Of a stretch of DNA of 64,000 bases, positions 9,448 to 19,431 are shown piece after piece. How positions within the stretch are numbered: position 1 is the stretch's first letter; each line of letters begins with the position of its first letter. The position numbers were made by a program, and so were the translations under genes. The stretch spans positions 2,232,001 through 2,296,000 of the forward strand of contig NZ_CP109427.1 of NCBI RefSeq assembly GCF_036250695.1, in the 5' to 3' direction. The notes below the pieces were generated by a model that saw nothing but the letters and a program-made list of their open reading frames with translations, did no database searches and was not told the origin of the DNA. Source of the stretch: Streptomyces sp. NBC_01497. Its GTDB lineage: Bacteria; Actinomycetota; Actinomycetes; Streptomycetales; Streptomycetaceae.

Positions 9448-10272
9448 CTACTTCTCCTGCTTCTCGTCGGCGGCGCCGGGCGCGGCACCGTCTGTGTGTT
9501 CGATGGAGTCCTTCTCGCCGTCCTTGACGGTTTCGGCGAGTCCTTGCAGTGCCGCCCACCGGGGGTCGACGGCATCGTGGTGGTGCCCGGGCTCGTCCGC
9601 CAGCCTGACCCCGCACTCGGGGCACAGACCCGCACAGTCCTCCGTGCACAACGGCTGCATCGGCAGTGCGAGCACCACCGCGTCACGCAGCACCGGTTCG
9701 AGGTCGAACAGGCCGTCCTCGATGAAAAGCCTGTCGTCGTCCTCCGGGCCTCCCTCGGCGTCGTCGCCGGGCTCCGCCTTGGAGCGGCCCCTGTCGTCGG
9801 CGTCGTGGTAGGAGAACAGCTCCTGGATGTCCGCTTCCACCTTGCGGGTCAGCGGCTCCAGACACCTTACGCACTCCCCCGCGGCCGTGGCACGGGCGGT
9901 ACCGGAGACCAGTACGCCCTCCAGGACCGATTCGAGCCGCAGCTTCAGCTCGACGGGGTCACCCTCGGGCACCTCGATGACCTCGGCGACGCCGAAGTCC
10001 TTCGGTGCGGGCACCGACCGGGTCAGTCGCTTGAGCGTGCCGGGTCGCCGCCCCAGCTCGTGCGTGTCGAACACGAGGGGGTTGCGGTGGTCGAGGCGCG
10101 CGTTCAGAACCGTCCCTGCTTTCAGCTGATGCGGTGGCCGGGTTGCCCACCGAGGAGGCTGCCGCTGAAGCCCATGAGCCGGGCGGGCAGCCGAGATCGC
10201 GACACGTGTACGCGACCGAAGGACCAGGATACCGGTAGCACGGCACAGGACCCAATCCGGCCCCGCGCCCAT
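9448..10272 (-). CDS. DUF177/YceD family protein
   Basis: Member of the YceD/DUF177 family paired with rpmF, implicated in 23S rRNA/large-subunit assembly in other organisms. Conserved features are the Cys-containing ECVRCLEPL core and the C-terminal C-X3-C-X3-C-X2-C cluster ([12 protein letters not shown]). The start is a problem: family homology begins at [20 protein letters not shown], where the only nearby codon is a CTG (10107); no ATG, GTG or TTG lies in frame between there and the ATG at 10272. I give 10272 because it follows the DivIVA-like stop by 2 nt with GAGGG at proper distance. The first 55 residues are then an unconserved extension. Confidence 0.82.
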   Translation of the reverse strand: MGAGPDWVLCRATGILVLRSRTRVAISAARPAHGLQRQPPRWATRPPHQLKAGTVLNARLDHRNPLVFDTHELGRRPGTLKRLTRSVPAPKDFGVAEVIEVPEGDPVELKLRLESVLEGVLVSGTARATAAGECVRCLEPLTRKVEADIQELFSYHDADDRGRSKAEPGDDAEGGPEDDDRLFIEDGLFDLEPVLRDAVVLALPMQPLCTEDCAGLCPECGVRLADEPGHHHDAVDPRWAALQGLAETVKDGEKDSIEHTDGAAPGAADEKQEK

Positions 10273-10274
10273 GG

Positions 10275-11561
10275 TCAGTGGCCCTCTTCGTACCGCCGCA
10301 GGGCCTCCAGGTCGATCATGCTCGTGTCGAAGAAGCTGGTCTCGTCGAGTGACGCGCCCTGCTGCTGCTCCTCCTGCGCCGGGTGCTGCGGCTGCTGCCA
10401 GCCGTAGCCCTGCGCGGCGTCCTGGCCGTACGCGTCGGGGTGCTGGACCTGCTGCGCCTGCTGGGCGGGGTCGTAGCCGCCCTGCTGGTAGGCATACGGG
10501 TCCTGCTGCTGATATCCGTACGCGTCGTGCTGTGGGTATCCGCCGCCGTAGCCCTGGTCCGCGGGGTAGCCCTGGGCGTTGACCGGGTAGCCCTCGGTGC
10601 CGCCCATGCCGTCGGCACCCGTCATGCCGTTCATGCCGTCCGCTGCGGCCATGCCCGTCATGTCGTAGGAGCCGGTCTCATACCCGGCCGACGCGTAGCC
10701 GGCGTCCTGGTAGGGCTCCCCCGCCTGCGCGGGGATCATCGGGCCGCTCTCTGCGGCCATCGGCTCGGGGGCCATCGGCTCCGGGGAGGCGGCCGCGGCG
10801 GCGGGCCGCTCGCGGGCGGGCGGGCGGGACTCCGCGAGGTCGGCGAGGAAGTCGGAGTCGCTGATGAGGCCCTGGCCGCCGGCCGCGTCCTGGGCGGCCA
10901 TGTGCGCGCCGAGGTCGTCCGTGGCGATGCGCCCGAGCAGCTTCTGCCGGCCCCGGCCGACGGCCTCCAGGGTCTTGGACAGGACGGCCTCGAAGGCACC
11001 GAGCTTGGCGTCGACGTAGTCGTCCGCGCGGCGGATCAGGGTGCTCGGGTCCGCGCTGTACTCGGGGGCGTCCGGGTCGTCGTCGTACCCGTCCGTGCCC
11101 TCGGCGGAGTCGCCGGGCGCGCGGCCCAGCAGCTTCTCCCGGCCCCGGTCGACCGACCCGATCGTCTTGGTGAGGACGACCTCGAAGTTGGCGAGCTTGG
11201 AGTCGACGTAGTCGTCGGCCTCCGCGCGGATCTCCTCCGCGTCCCTCTGGGCGTCGGAGAGGATCCGGTCCGCCTCGTCCTGCGAGCGGCGGGCGACGAC
11301 CGTCTCGGAGATCAGCGACGACCGCTCGCTGTGTGCCTCCTGGATGATCCGGTCGGCCTCCTGGCGGGCCTGCGCGGCGAGTTGCTCATGGCCGCCGATC
11401 ACCTCCTCGGCCTGCGCCAGCGAGCCGGGCAGGGCGGCACGCACCTCTTCCAGCATCGCGAGCAGTTCGGCGCGGTTCACCACACAGGACGCCGACATGG
11501 GCATGGACCTGGCGTTCCCCACAGCGTCGACGATCTCGTCGAGCTTCTTCTGCACGTCCAC
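10275..11561 (-). CDS. DivIVA-like coiled-coil cell-envelope protein with an internal repeat
   Basis: 428 aa. The N-terminal part (1-120) is helical (LDEIVDAVGNARSMPMSASC, AQARQEADRIIQEAHSE), as in the ATP-synthase-b-like/DivIVA-like proteins of actinobacteria that act near the polar growth and division machinery. Two copies of a 34-residue unit (ADDYVDSKLANFEVVL...KLLGR and ADDYVDAKLGAFEAVL...KLLGR), 23 of 34 identical, are separated by an acidic linker. The C-terminal 170 residues are Gln/Tyr/Gly/Met-rich and disordered (repeats such as YGYQQQDPYAYQQ), ending in MIDLEALRRYEEGH. The GTG start has AAAGG upstream. It heads the leftward DUF177-rpmF-rnc-mutM run. Confidence 0.82.
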   Translation of the reverse strand: MDVQKKLDEIVDAVGNARSMPMSASCVVNRAELLAMLEEVRAALPGSLAQAEEVIGGHEQLAAQARQEADRIIQEAHSERSSLISETVVARRSQDEADRILSDAQRDAEEIRAEADDYVDSKLANFEVVLTKTIGSVDRGREKLLGRAPGDSAEGTDGYDDDPDAPEYSADPSTLIRRADDYVDAKLGAFEAVLSKTLEAVGRGRQKLLGRIATDDLGAHMAAQDAAGGQGLISDSDFLADLAESRPPARERPAAAAASPEPMAPEPMAAESGPMIPAQAGEPYQDAGYASAGYETGSYDMTGMAAADGMNGMTGADGMGGTEGYPVNAQGYPADQGYGGGYPQHDAYGYQQQDPYAYQQGGYDPAQQAQQVQHPDAYGQDAAQGYGWQQPQHPAQEEQQQGASLDETSFFDTSMIDLEALRRYEEGH

Positions 11562-11681
11562 CGTGTGCTCGCCTTTTCTCAGCCGGATTAGGAGACGGAC
11601 GCAACGACTGTACGGCCCGCCGGACGGTGCCGGACACCGGGTGAGCGCCCTTGCGGCGCCGGGCTTTCGGCGCGCACCGCC

Positions 11682-12191
11682 TCAGCGCTCGGAGATCCGC
11701 TGGACGAGCGCCTCGTGCACGACCGGCGGCAGCAGGTGGGAGACGTCTCCGCCCCAGGTCGCGACCTCTTTGACCAGTGACGACGACAGGAAGCTGTACG
11801 TCGGGTTGGTGGGGACGAACAGCGTCTCCACCCCGGACAGCCCGTTGTTCATCTGCGCCATCTGCAGTTCGTAGTCGAAGTCGCTGACGGCGCGCAGGCC
11901 CTTCACGATGGCCGGGATGTCGCGCTGCTTGCAGAAGTCGACCAGCAGGCCGTGGAAGGACTCGACCTCGATGTTGCCGAACTCGGCCGTCGCGCGCCGG
12001 ATCAGGTCGATCCGCTCGTCGACCGTGAACAGGCCCTTCTTGGACATGTTGATCATCACGGCGACGTGGACGACGTCGTACAGCTTGGACGCGCGGGCGA
12101 TGATGTCGAGGTGTCCGTTGGTGATCGGATCGAAGGATCCTGGACAGACGGCGCGGCGCAATGGGGTCTCCTCGCTCTCCGGCGTGGTCAT
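11682..12191 (-). CDS. coaD: Phosphopantetheine adenylyltransferase
   Basis: Penultimate enzyme of coenzyme A synthesis: 4'-phosphopantetheine + ATP to dephospho-CoA. 169 aa. The nucleotidyltransferase motif is AVCPGSFDPITNGHLDII (TNGH matching the T/HxGH element), followed by KGLRAVSDFDYELQMA and the C-terminal SFLSSSLVKEVA motif. The ATG shares the ATGA overlap with the rsmD stop, the typical coupled rsmD-coaD pair. A longer in-frame start 57 nt upstream adds unconserved residues and was rejected. Confidence 0.95.
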   Translation of the reverse strand: MTTPESEETPLRRAVCPGSFDPITNGHLDIIARASKLYDVVHVAVMINMSKKGLFTVDERIDLIRRATAEFGNIEVESFHGLLVDFCKQRDIPAIVKGLRAVSDFDYELQMAQMNNGLSGVETLFVPTNPTYSFLSSSLVKEVATWGGDVSHLLPPVVHEALVQRISER

Positions 12192-12790
12192 GACGCGGCT
12201 GTTGCGGGTGTCGGGTCGGCTGCCGGTGTGGCCGCCCTGCCGTGCCACAGGGTGCCCTCGCCGTATCGGCGTGAGCGCAGCGGTTCGAACCCGTCGGGCC
12301 AGCCGAACGTGCCGCCTCGTGTGCTGCGTTCAACGGTGACGACGGCGTCGTCGGCAAGCCAGCCCTGGTGGCGGAGTGTGAGCAGGATCTCGCGGAGATC
12401 GTCGTCGGTGACGGCGTACGGCGGATCGAGGAACACGAGGTCGTACGGGTCGCCGGGGGCGGCCTCGCGGACGATCTGCTCGGCCTTGCCGGTACGGACG
12501 TCCGCGCCGGGCAAGCCCACCGCGCGGGCGTTCTCCCGCACTGTACGGGCCGCTCTGCCGTCCGCCTCGACCAGCAGGGCGTGCGCGGCGCCGCGGGAGA
12601 GCGCTTCGAGTCCGACGGCCCCCGAGCCCGCGTACAGGTCGGCGACGCGGATGCCCGCGAACGTGCCGAGCAGCGACTCCCAGCTGGAGAAGAGGCCCTC
12701 GCGCGCCCGGTCGGAGGTGGGCCGGGTGCCGTTGCCCGGCGGCACGGCCAGCCGGCGTCCGCCGGCGGCACCGCCGATCACGCGGGTCAT
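12188..12790 (-). CDS. rsmD: 16S rRNA (guanine966-N2)-methyltransferase RsmD
   Basis: SAM-dependent methyltransferase of 16S rRNA, 200 aa. It starts MTRVIGGAAGGRRLAVPPG, has the SAM motif VADLYAGSGAVGLEALSRG (about 45-65) and the N6/N2-MTase catalytic motif FLDPPYA. It overlaps coaD by 4 nt. The C-terminus (ATPAADPTPATAAS) is a short unstructured tail. Confidence 0.95.
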   Translation of the reverse strand: MTRVIGGAAGGRRLAVPPGNGTRPTSDRAREGLFSSWESLLGTFAGIRVADLYAGSGAVGLEALSRGAAHALLVEADGRAARTVRENARAVGLPGADVRTGKAEQIVREAAPGDPYDLVFLDPPYAVTDDDLREILLTLRHQGWLADDAVVTVERSTRGGTFGWPDGFEPLRSRRYGEGTLWHGRAATPAADPTPATAAS

Positions 12791-13096
12791 GGGTGTCGTG
12801 TCCTCGGTTCGTCAAAAGGGCGTGCGGGTCGCCTCCACGATATGGCGTGCCGCTGCCGGGGGCAGCGCTGACCCCGCTCCGCGTGCTCGCGCCGTACGGG
12901 CGCCCACCGCGCGAAGGCCGCTGGTCCGCCGTGCGCGGCGACCGCGGCGACGGATGTCCGCCGCGTCCGGCGTCCGGAGCCCCCGGAGGTTTCGGCGCAC
13001 GGCCGCGCCTCGGTACGTCGCAGGCGCGCCTCGGTACGTCGCGGGCGCGCCCGGCCGGGGCCGCCCCGCGGGCCGCCGCCCACGTGCGGGCGCCGC
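12791..13096. other. Intergenic region between rsmD and recG
   Basis: About 306 nt with no gene. It contains a short direct duplication, GCGCCTCGGTACGTCGC followed by a near-identical copy (about 13004-13045). Antisense frames only. It should contain the rsmD-coaD promoter, not identifiable by eye. Confidence 0.4.
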
Positions 13097-15334
13097 TCAC
13101 CCCTTGTCGAGGTAGCGCTCCCGTTCCGCGTCGAGGAGGGCGTCGAGCGCCGTACGCAGCTCCGGGTAGCCGGTCAGCCCGGGGTCCTTCGTGACGACCG
13201 CGACGGCTTCCTCCCGGGCCGCCGCGATGACCTCCTCGTCCTCGATGACGGCGAGCATCCGCAGGCTGGAGCGGACGCCGGACTGGGCCTGCCCGAGGAC
13301 ATCGCCCTCGCGGCGCTGTTCGAGGTCGATCCGGGAGAGCTCGAACCCGTCGAGGGTGGCGGCGACGGCGCCGAGCCGGGCGCGGGCCGGGCTCGCCTCC
13401 GGCGCCTCCGTGACCAGCAGGCACAGACCGGGTGCCGAGCCGCGCCCGACGCGGCCGCGCAGCTGGTGCAGCTGGGAGACGCCGAACCGGTCCGCGTCCA
13501 TGATCACCATGGCGGTCGCGTTGGGCACGTTGACGCCGACCTCGATGACGGTGGTCGCGACCAGGACGTCGGTCTCACCGGCCGCGAACCGGCGCATCAC
13601 CGCGTCCTTGTCGTCGGGCGCCATCCTGCCGTGCAGGACCTCGACACGCAGCCCGGCCAGCGGACCCGCCACCAGCTTCGCCGCGACGTCGACCACGGCG
13701 AGGGCCGGGCGCTTCTCGCCGTCCTCCGCCGCCTGCTTCTTCTTGGCGTCCTCCTCGTCGCCGATGCGCGGGCAGACCACGTACGCCTGGTGGCCCCCGG
13801 CGACCTCCTCGCGCACCCGGTCCCAGGCGCGCGCGAGGAAGTGCGGCTTGTCCTGGGCGGGTACCACGTGGCTCGCGATCGGGGACCGGCCCGCCGGGAG
13901 CTGGTCGAGCACGGAGGTCTCCAGGTCGCCGAAGACCGTCATGGCGACCGTACGGGGGATGGGGGTGGCGGTCATGACCAGCAGGTGCGGCGGCTGTTTG
14001 CCCTTGGAGCGCAGGGCGTCGCGCTGCTCGACGCCGAAGCGGTGCTGTTCGTCGACCACGACCAGGCCCAGGTCGTGGAACTGGACCTTGTCCTCGATCA
14101 GCGCGTGGGTGCCGATGACGATCCCCGCCTCGCCGGTGACGAGGTCGAGGAGCGCCTGCCTGCGTGCGGCAGCGCCCATCGAGCCGGTGAGGAGCACGAC
14201 CTTGGTGGCCGACTCGGCGGCGCCCAGGGTCCCGCCCGCGGCCAGGTCGCCCAGCATCTCGGTGATGGAGCGGTGGTGCTGCTGGGCGAGCACCTCGGTG
14301 GGCGCGAGCATCGCCGCCTGGCCGCCCGCGTCCACGACGGCGAGCATCGCGCGCAGGGCCACCAGCGTCTTGCCCGAGCCGACCTCGCCCTGGAGCAGCC
14401 GGTGCATGGGGTGTTCGGTGCCCAGCTCGGCGAAGATCTCGCCGGTGACCTTCTCCTGCCCCTCGGTGAGGGTGAAGGGCAGGCGCGCGTCGAACGCGTC
14501 GAGCAGGCCGCCCGCCACCGGCCGCCGGGCCACGGCGGGCAGCTGCCGGTCGGCCAGCCGCCGCCGCGCGAGCGCCACTTGGAGGACGAACGCCTCGTCC
14601 CACTTGAGCCGCTCGCGGGCGTCCTCGATGTCCGCCTTGGTCTCGGGCCTGTGCACCTTGTGCAGCGCCTCGGGCAGCGGGGAGAAGCCCCGGCCCTCGC
14701 GCAGCGCCGCGGGGAGCGGGTCGACGGCCTCGGCCGCGCGCGGCAGGACGAGGTCGACGGCCTTGGCGATCTTCCAGGACTCCAGGCCCTTGCAGGCCGG
14801 GTAGATCGGAATGAGCCTGCCCGCGAAGGCGTCCACGGCTTCCGTGTCGTCCTCATCGGGGAGGGCGCCGCCGTCCTCCCCGGTCCCCGCGTCGTCAAAG
14901 GTGTCGCCCGCCGGACCGAGCGTCACGTACGTCGGATGCGCGAGCTGGAGCTTGTGGTTGAAGACGGAGACCTTGCCGGCGAACATGGCGCGGCTGCCCG
15001 GCGGCAGGTCCTTGTGGGGTTTGTGGATGCCCCGGCCGAAGAAGACCAGTTGCAGCCGGCCGCTGCCGTCGGTGAGGTTGATCTCCAGACGCTGGCCCCG
15101 GCCGCCGTTGAAGCGCAGCACGCGGGCGTCGGCGACCTGGGCGACCACTGTGACGTCCTCGTCGAGCGGGAGGTCGGCGAGGCGGGTGAGCCGGCCGCGC
15201 TCCTCGTAGCGACGGGGGTAGTGGTGCAGCAGGTCGCCCACGGTGTGCAGGCCGAGGCTCTCGGCCATCACCTTCGCGGTGGGCTGACCGAGTGTCTTCT
15301 TGAGGGGTTCGTCAAGCGCGGACACGTGGTCCAT
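13097..15334 (-). CDS. recG: ATP-dependent DNA helicase RecG
   Basis: Branch-migration helicase that processes stalled forks and Holliday junctions. 745 aa. It has an N-terminal wedge/OB domain (LHHYPRRYEERGRLT; VFFGRG), Walker A GEVGSGKT, Walker B variant DEQHRFGVEQR, motif III TATPIPRT, and C-terminal helicase motifs (VIEVGVNVPNA, QLRGRVGRG). ATG 15334 (MDHVSALDEPLKK) matches the family and has GAGG upstream. An alternative ATG at 15364 overlaps the stop of the upstream DAK gene as ATGA but has no ribosome site; coupling between the two genes is likely either way. Acidic inserts around residues 155-170 are common in actinobacterial RecG. Confidence 0.95.
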   Translation of the reverse strand: MDHVSALDEPLKKTLGQPTAKVMAESLGLHTVGDLLHHYPRRYEERGRLTRLADLPLDEDVTVVAQVADARVLRFNGGRGQRLEINLTDGSGRLQLVFFGRGIHKPHKDLPPGSRAMFAGKVSVFNHKLQLAHPTYVTLGPAGDTFDDAGTGEDGGALPDEDDTEAVDAFAGRLIPIYPACKGLESWKIAKAVDLVLPRAAEAVDPLPAALREGRGFSPLPEALHKVHRPETKADIEDARERLKWDEAFVLQVALARRRLADRQLPAVARRPVAGGLLDAFDARLPFTLTEGQEKVTGEIFAELGTEHPMHRLLQGEVGSGKTLVALRAMLAVVDAGGQAAMLAPTEVLAQQHHRSITEMLGDLAAGGTLGAAESATKVVLLTGSMGAAARRQALLDLVTGEAGIVIGTHALIEDKVQFHDLGLVVVDEQHRFGVEQRDALRSKGKQPPHLLVMTATPIPRTVAMTVFGDLETSVLDQLPAGRSPIASHVVPAQDKPHFLARAWDRVREEVAGGHQAYVVCPRIGDEEDAKKKQAAEDGEKRPALAVVDVAAKLVAGPLAGLRVEVLHGRMAPDDKDAVMRRFAAGETDVLVATTVIEVGVNVPNATAMVIMDADRFGVSQLHQLRGRVGRGSAPGLCLLVTEAPEASPARARLGAVAATLDGFELSRIDLEQRREGDVLGQAQSGVRSSLRMLAVIEDEEVIAAAREEAVAVVTKDPGLTGYPELRTALDALLDAERERYLDKG

Positions 15335-15360
15335 TCCACACCACGCCTCTGACATCGGCG

Positions 15361-17076
15361 TCATTCGACGCCGATGAGCAGCGGCGCCGTCCTGCCGCCG
15401 CCCCGGTGCACGACGGTGTCGACGGCAAGGTGACCGCCGCGGACATGGGCTTCGAGGAGTTCGGCGAGGGCGCCGGGGACGTCGTCGCCGAGGACGAGCG
15501 TGACGAGTTCGCCGCCCGCCGCGAGCATGCGGTCCAGGACGGCCGTGGCGGTGGCCGCGAGGTCGGCGCCGATCACGGCGATGTCCCCGTCGATCAGACC
15601 GAGCACGTCCCCGGCCTGGCAGATGCCCGCCGTGGTCCAGGCCATGCGTTCGGCCACGGCGAGTTCCCCGTAGCGGGTGGCGCCCGCCGCCGAGGTCATC
15701 GCGACGACGTCCTCGTCGAAGCGGCGCTCCGGCTGGTGCACGGCGAGCGCGGCGATGCCCTGGACGGCGGCGCGGGTCGGGATCAGCGCGACCCGGACGC
15801 CCTCGGCACGTGCCTGCGCGGCGGCCGCGGCTGCGGTGTGGCGCAGCCCGGCGTCGTTGGGCAGCAGGACGATCTCACGTGCGTGCGCGCGCCGGATCGC
15901 CTCGACGAGTTCACCGCTGGCGGGCGGCTCCCCGGCGTGCACGAGGAGCGTGGTGGCGCCCGCCTGCTCGCAGAGTCCCGCGAGCCCCTCGCCGGGTACG
16001 ACGGCGACGACGGCCCGCTGCGCCGGTTCCCCGGCCCCGCCGGGCGGCGGGGCTCCCCCGGCCCCCGTGACCTGCCCGGTCCCATCCCAGGACGCGGGCG
16101 GATGCGGGGTGAGGTGGCTGACGCGGATCCGGTACGGGCGGCCCGCCTCGATCCCGGCCTCCACGACGGCGCCCGCGTCGTCGGTGTGCACGTGGACCTT
16201 CCACAGTCCGCCGCCGCCCCCGACGACCAGGCAGTCGCCGAGCGCGTCCAGGCGGCTTCGCAGCCGCCCCAGGGCGTCGTCGTCCGCCTCCAGCAGGTAG
16301 ATCACCTCGAAGGCAGGGCTCCGGCCTTCACCAGGCCCGGGCGGGCAGGCGGCGTCCTCCCCCGCCTGCTGGGCCGGGCGCGGACGGGCGGGCGAAGCGG
16401 GGGGCGCCTGTCCGGTGACGGTCTCCATCAGGGCGCCGAGGACCGCGACCAGCCCGAGGCCGCCCGCGTCGACCACGCCGGCGCTGCCGAGGGCGGCGAG
16501 CTGGCCGGGGGTCGCGTCGAGCGCGGCGCGGGCCCCTTCGTACGCCGCCCGGGCCACGGCACCGGTGTCCGGGGCCGCGGTGGCGGCACGCGCGGAGGCG
16601 GCCGCGGCGTCCGCGACGGTGAGGATCGTTCCCTCGACCGGGTGGACGACGGCTTCCCTGGCCGACACGGCGGCCCGGGTGAGAGCGCGGGTGAGATGTC
16701 CGGCCGCGACGCCCGGGCCGCTCCCCCCGGGCGCTGCCGTGTCCGTGCCGCCGTCGGCGAGCACCTCGGCCATGCCGCGCAGGAGTTGGGCGAGGATCGT
16801 GCCGGAGTTGCCCCGGGCGCCGATCAGGGCGCCGTGCGCCATGGCCCGTACGGCGTCCTCGGGCGCGGGTTCCCCGTCGCCGGTGCCGTGCGCCGCGAAG
16901 ACCGCCTCCACCGCCCGCGCCGCGGACTCGGCCGTCAGGTAGAGGTTCGTCCCGGTGTCGCCGTCCGCCACGGGATAGACGTTGATCGCGTCGATCTCCT
17001 CGCGGTTCCTGCCGAGCGCGTCGAGCGCCCGTGCGCACCAGGTCCGCACCGCTGCGGCGTCGAGGGTGTGCGGCAC
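15361..17076 (-). CDS. DAK phosphatase-domain (YloV/FakA-like) protein
   Basis: 571 aa, resembling FakA/YloV, the ATP-binding subunit of fatty-acid kinase. The N-terminal Dak2 (DhaL-like) domain has the ADP/Mg-binding motif INVYPVADGDTGTNLYLT (about 31-48) and ARGNSGTILAQLLRG. The C-terminal half holds the DegV-like/Dak1_2 domain (LLPNDAGLRHTA). The GTG start is supported by AAGGAGG at the right distance and gives the family N-terminus (PHTLDAAAVRTW). It is immediately upstream of recG, a conserved pairing. Whether it phosphorylates fatty acids here is inference. Confidence 0.85.
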   Translation of the reverse strand: MPHTLDAAAVRTWCARALDALGRNREEIDAINVYPVADGDTGTNLYLTAESAARAVEAVFAAHGTGDGEPAPEDAVRAMAHGALIGARGNSGTILAQLLRGMAEVLADGGTDTAAPGGSGPGVAAGHLTRALTRAAVSAREAVVHPVEGTILTVADAAAASARAATAAPDTGAVARAAYEGARAALDATPGQLAALGSAGVVDAGGLGLVAVLGALMETVTGQAPPASPARPRPAQQAGEDAACPPGPGEGRSPAFEVIYLLEADDDALGRLRSRLDALGDCLVVGGGGGLWKVHVHTDDAGAVVEAGIEAGRPYRIRVSHLTPHPPASWDGTGQVTGAGGAPPPGGAGEPAQRAVVAVVPGEGLAGLCEQAGATTLLVHAGEPPASGELVEAIRRAHAREIVLLPNDAGLRHTAAAAAAQARAEGVRVALIPTRAAVQGIAALAVHQPERRFDEDVVAMTSAAGATRYGELAVAERMAWTTAGICQAGDVLGLIDGDIAVIGADLAATATAVLDRMLAAGGELVTLVLGDDVPGALAELLEAHVRGGHLAVDTVVHRGGGRTAPLLIGVE

Positions 17077-17372
17077 CTGCTGGTCCTCCTTGCGCGAACC
17101 GCCGGCGGAAGGCCCGCGCGGCGGCCTGACGGGCCTGCTCCCCGCACAGTAGTCCGCGGCGGTGGGCGGGTCCTGGCCGGTCCTGCCCGGGCCGGGAGCC
17201 CACCCGCCGGTCCCGGACGACCGGGCGGACGCGCCGGGAACGGCCACCCGGACCCGCATGGTGGGCGGGGGCCGGCCGGCCGTGGCGCCGGCGGCCCTCC
17301 CCTCCGGCGCGTGCGCGTGGCCGACGGCCCGGCCCTCAGCCGCGTGCGGGTGGTCGGCGGCCCGGCGGCCCT

Positions 17373-18188
17373 CTACCGCGTGCGCCAGCCGTGGTCGACG
17401 GGGCCGATGCCCCCGCCGAGCGCGAATCCGTGGCGGACGGCGCCGGTCACGTAGTCCTTGGCGGCCCGCACGGCCGTGACGACGTCCGCTCCGGAGGCCA
17501 GGCCCGCGGCGATCGCGGAGGCGAGCGTGCAGCCGGTGCCGTGCGTGTGCCGGTTGTCGAGGCGCGGCGCGCGCAGCCAGTGCTCCTCGGTGCCGTCGGT
17601 GAGCAGGTCCACGGCGTCACCGGGCAGGTGGCCGCCCTTGATCAGCGCCCAGCGGGGGCCGAGCGCGAGCACCGCCTCCGCGGCCCGTCGCAGGTCGTCC
17701 TCGCCGGCGACCCGCACGCCGGTCAGCGCGGCCACCTCGTCCAGGTTCGGGGTGGCGACCGTCGCGGTGGGCAGGAGCGCGGTCCGCACGGCGTCGAGCG
17801 CGGAGGGGGCGAGGAGCGCGTCGCCGTGCTTGGAGATGCCGACGGGGTCCACGACCACCGGCGCCTCGGTGCCCGCGAGGAGTTCGGCGACGGCGGTGAC
17901 GATCGCGGCGGAGGACAGCATCCCGGTCTTCACGGCCTGGACGCCGATGTCGTCGACGACGCTGCGGTACTGGGCCCGTACGGCCTCCACGGGCAGGTCC
18001 CACGCGCCCTGCACGCCCAGCGAGTTCTGCGCGGTGACCGCCGTGACGACGCTCATGCCGTGCACCCCGAGGGCGAGCATGGTCTTCAGATCGGCCTGGA
18101 TGCCCGCGCCGCCGCCGGAGTCGGAACCGGCGACGGTCAGGACACGGGGCGGCGGGACGGTTGCGGCTGCTCGGCCTGGGACGCTCAT
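17373..18188 (-). CDS. thiD: Bifunctional HMP kinase/HMP-P kinase ThiD
   Basis: Thiamine synthesis: phosphorylates hydroxymethylpyrimidine to HMP-PP. 271 aa, ribokinase fold. The N-terminal motif [21 protein letters not shown] (about 17-37), the PVVVDPVG segment and the C-terminal anion hole/catalytic [20 protein letters not shown] are all present. ATG at 18188, 11 nt after the thiL stop, so thiL-thiD form a leftward operon. The thiE/G/C genes and any TPP riboswitch are not nearby. Confidence 0.95.
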   Translation of the reverse strand: MSVPGRAAATVPPPRVLTVAGSDSGGGAGIQADLKTMLALGVHGMSVVTAVTAQNSLGVQGAWDLPVEAVRAQYRSVVDDIGVQAVKTGMLSSAAIVTAVAELLAGTEAPVVVDPVGISKHGDALLAPSALDAVRTALLPTATVATPNLDEVAALTGVRVAGEDDLRRAAEAVLALGPRWALIKGGHLPGDAVDLLTDGTEEHWLRAPRLDNRHTHGTGCTLASAIAAGLASGADVVTAVRAAKDYVTGAVRHGFALGGGIGPVDHGWRTR

Positions 18189-18199
18189 GGCACCCGACC

Positions 18200-19165
18200 C
18201 TACGTTTGCGTGTCGTTGAAGTGGTCCCAGCCCCCCTTGCCGGTCCAGGGGGCGCCGTCGACCGTCACCTGCGGCCGCCCGGCCGGGCCGCGCACCTCGC
18301 CGATCACCTTCCACCGCGCGGGCAGCTTCACCTCGGGCGGGAAGGTCGCGACGATCGCGTGGTCCTCGCCGCCGGTGAGGACCCACTGCAGGGGGTCGAT
18401 GCCGACGGCCTGGCCGATGTCGTTCATCTGCGAGGGGATGTCGACGCGTCCGGAGCCCAGGTCGATCCGGACGTTGCTGCCCTGGGCGATGTGCCCGAGG
18501 TCGGCGACGAGTCCGTCGCTGACGTCGGTCATGGCGGTGGCTCCGAGCCCGGCCGCCGCGGGGCCCGCGTGGTACGGCGGTTCCGGCCTGCGGTGCGCCT
18601 CGACGAAGGCGCGCGGCGAACGAAAGCCCCGGGAGAGCACCGCGAGCCCCGCGGCCGACCAGCCCAGCCAGCCGGTGTACGCGACGATGTCGCCGGGCCG
18701 TGCACCGGACCGCGTGACGGGTTCGTGGCCCCGCAGGTCGCCGAGCGCGGTGATGGCGATGGTGATGGAGTCCCCGCGTACGACGTCGCCGCCGACCACG
18801 GCCGCGCCCGCGACCTGGCACTCGTCGCGAATGCCGTCCATGAGTTCCGTGGGCCAGGTGACGGGGAGTTCCGCGGGCACCACGAGGCCGAGCAGCAGGG
18901 CCGTGGGCACCGCGCCCATGGCCGCGATGTCGGCGAGGTTCTGCGCGGCGGACTTGCGGCCCACGTCGTAAGCCGTCGACCAGTCCCGGCGGAAGTGCCG
19001 TCCTTCGAGCAGCAGATCCGTACTGGCCACGACCCTGCCGTCGGGCGCGGCCACGACCGCGGCGTCGTCGCCGGGTCCGAGCCGGACCGCCGGGGTGGTG
19101 GTGAGCCGGGAGGTGAGCTTGTCGATCAGCCCGAACTCCCCGAGCTCCCCCACGGTTCCCTTCAC
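18200..19165 (-). CDS. thiL: Thiamine-monophosphate kinase ThiL
   Basis: Final thiamine step: ThMP + ATP to ThDP. 321 aa, PurM-like fold. Motifs are [11 protein letters not shown] (metal binding), [40 protein letters not shown] and the C-terminal [15 protein letters not shown]. The GTG start ([14 protein letters not shown]) has AGAAGGGAC upstream and matches the family. It is upstream of thiD in the same operon. Confidence 0.95.
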   Translation of the reverse strand: MKGTVGELGEFGLIDKLTSRLTTTPAVRLGPGDDAAVVAAPDGRVVASTDLLLEGRHFRRDWSTAYDVGRKSAAQNLADIAAMGAVPTALLLGLVVPAELPVTWPTELMDGIRDECQVAGAAVVGGDVVRGDSITIAITALGDLRGHEPVTRSGARPGDIVAYTGWLGWSAAGLAVLSRGFRSPRAFVEAHRRPEPPYHAGPAAAGLGATAMTDVSDGLVADLGHIAQGSNVRIDLGSGRVDIPSQMNDIGQAVGIDPLQWVLTGGEDHAIVATFPPEVKLPARWKVIGEVRGPAGRPQVTVDGAPWTGKGGWDHFNDTQT

Positions 19166-19431
19166 CGGGTGTCCCTTCTGTCTGTGTGCGAGGTCCGATG
19201 GTGCGTGGCCCGGTGGTGTGGGAACGGGCCGTGCGCGCTGCGTTGGTGCGCGGTCGTCCCCCGCGCGGTGAACGGGCCCCGGGCGCCGCCGCACGGGCCG
19301 GCAGCGCCAACAGGCCAGGTCCGCCGGACGGACGCGGGACGCACCGGGTCTCCCCCCGGTGAGGGACGACGCGATACCGTGGCGTCCCTTCTCCCCTGGG
19401 ACATGATCCTCATGGCCGCCCTGGAGGTTCC

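Noticed and set aside
12990..13050. Short direct repeat before recG as a possible mobile-element end
   Set aside because: Only two imperfect copies of about 20 nt, no inverted ends, no transposase or target duplication.
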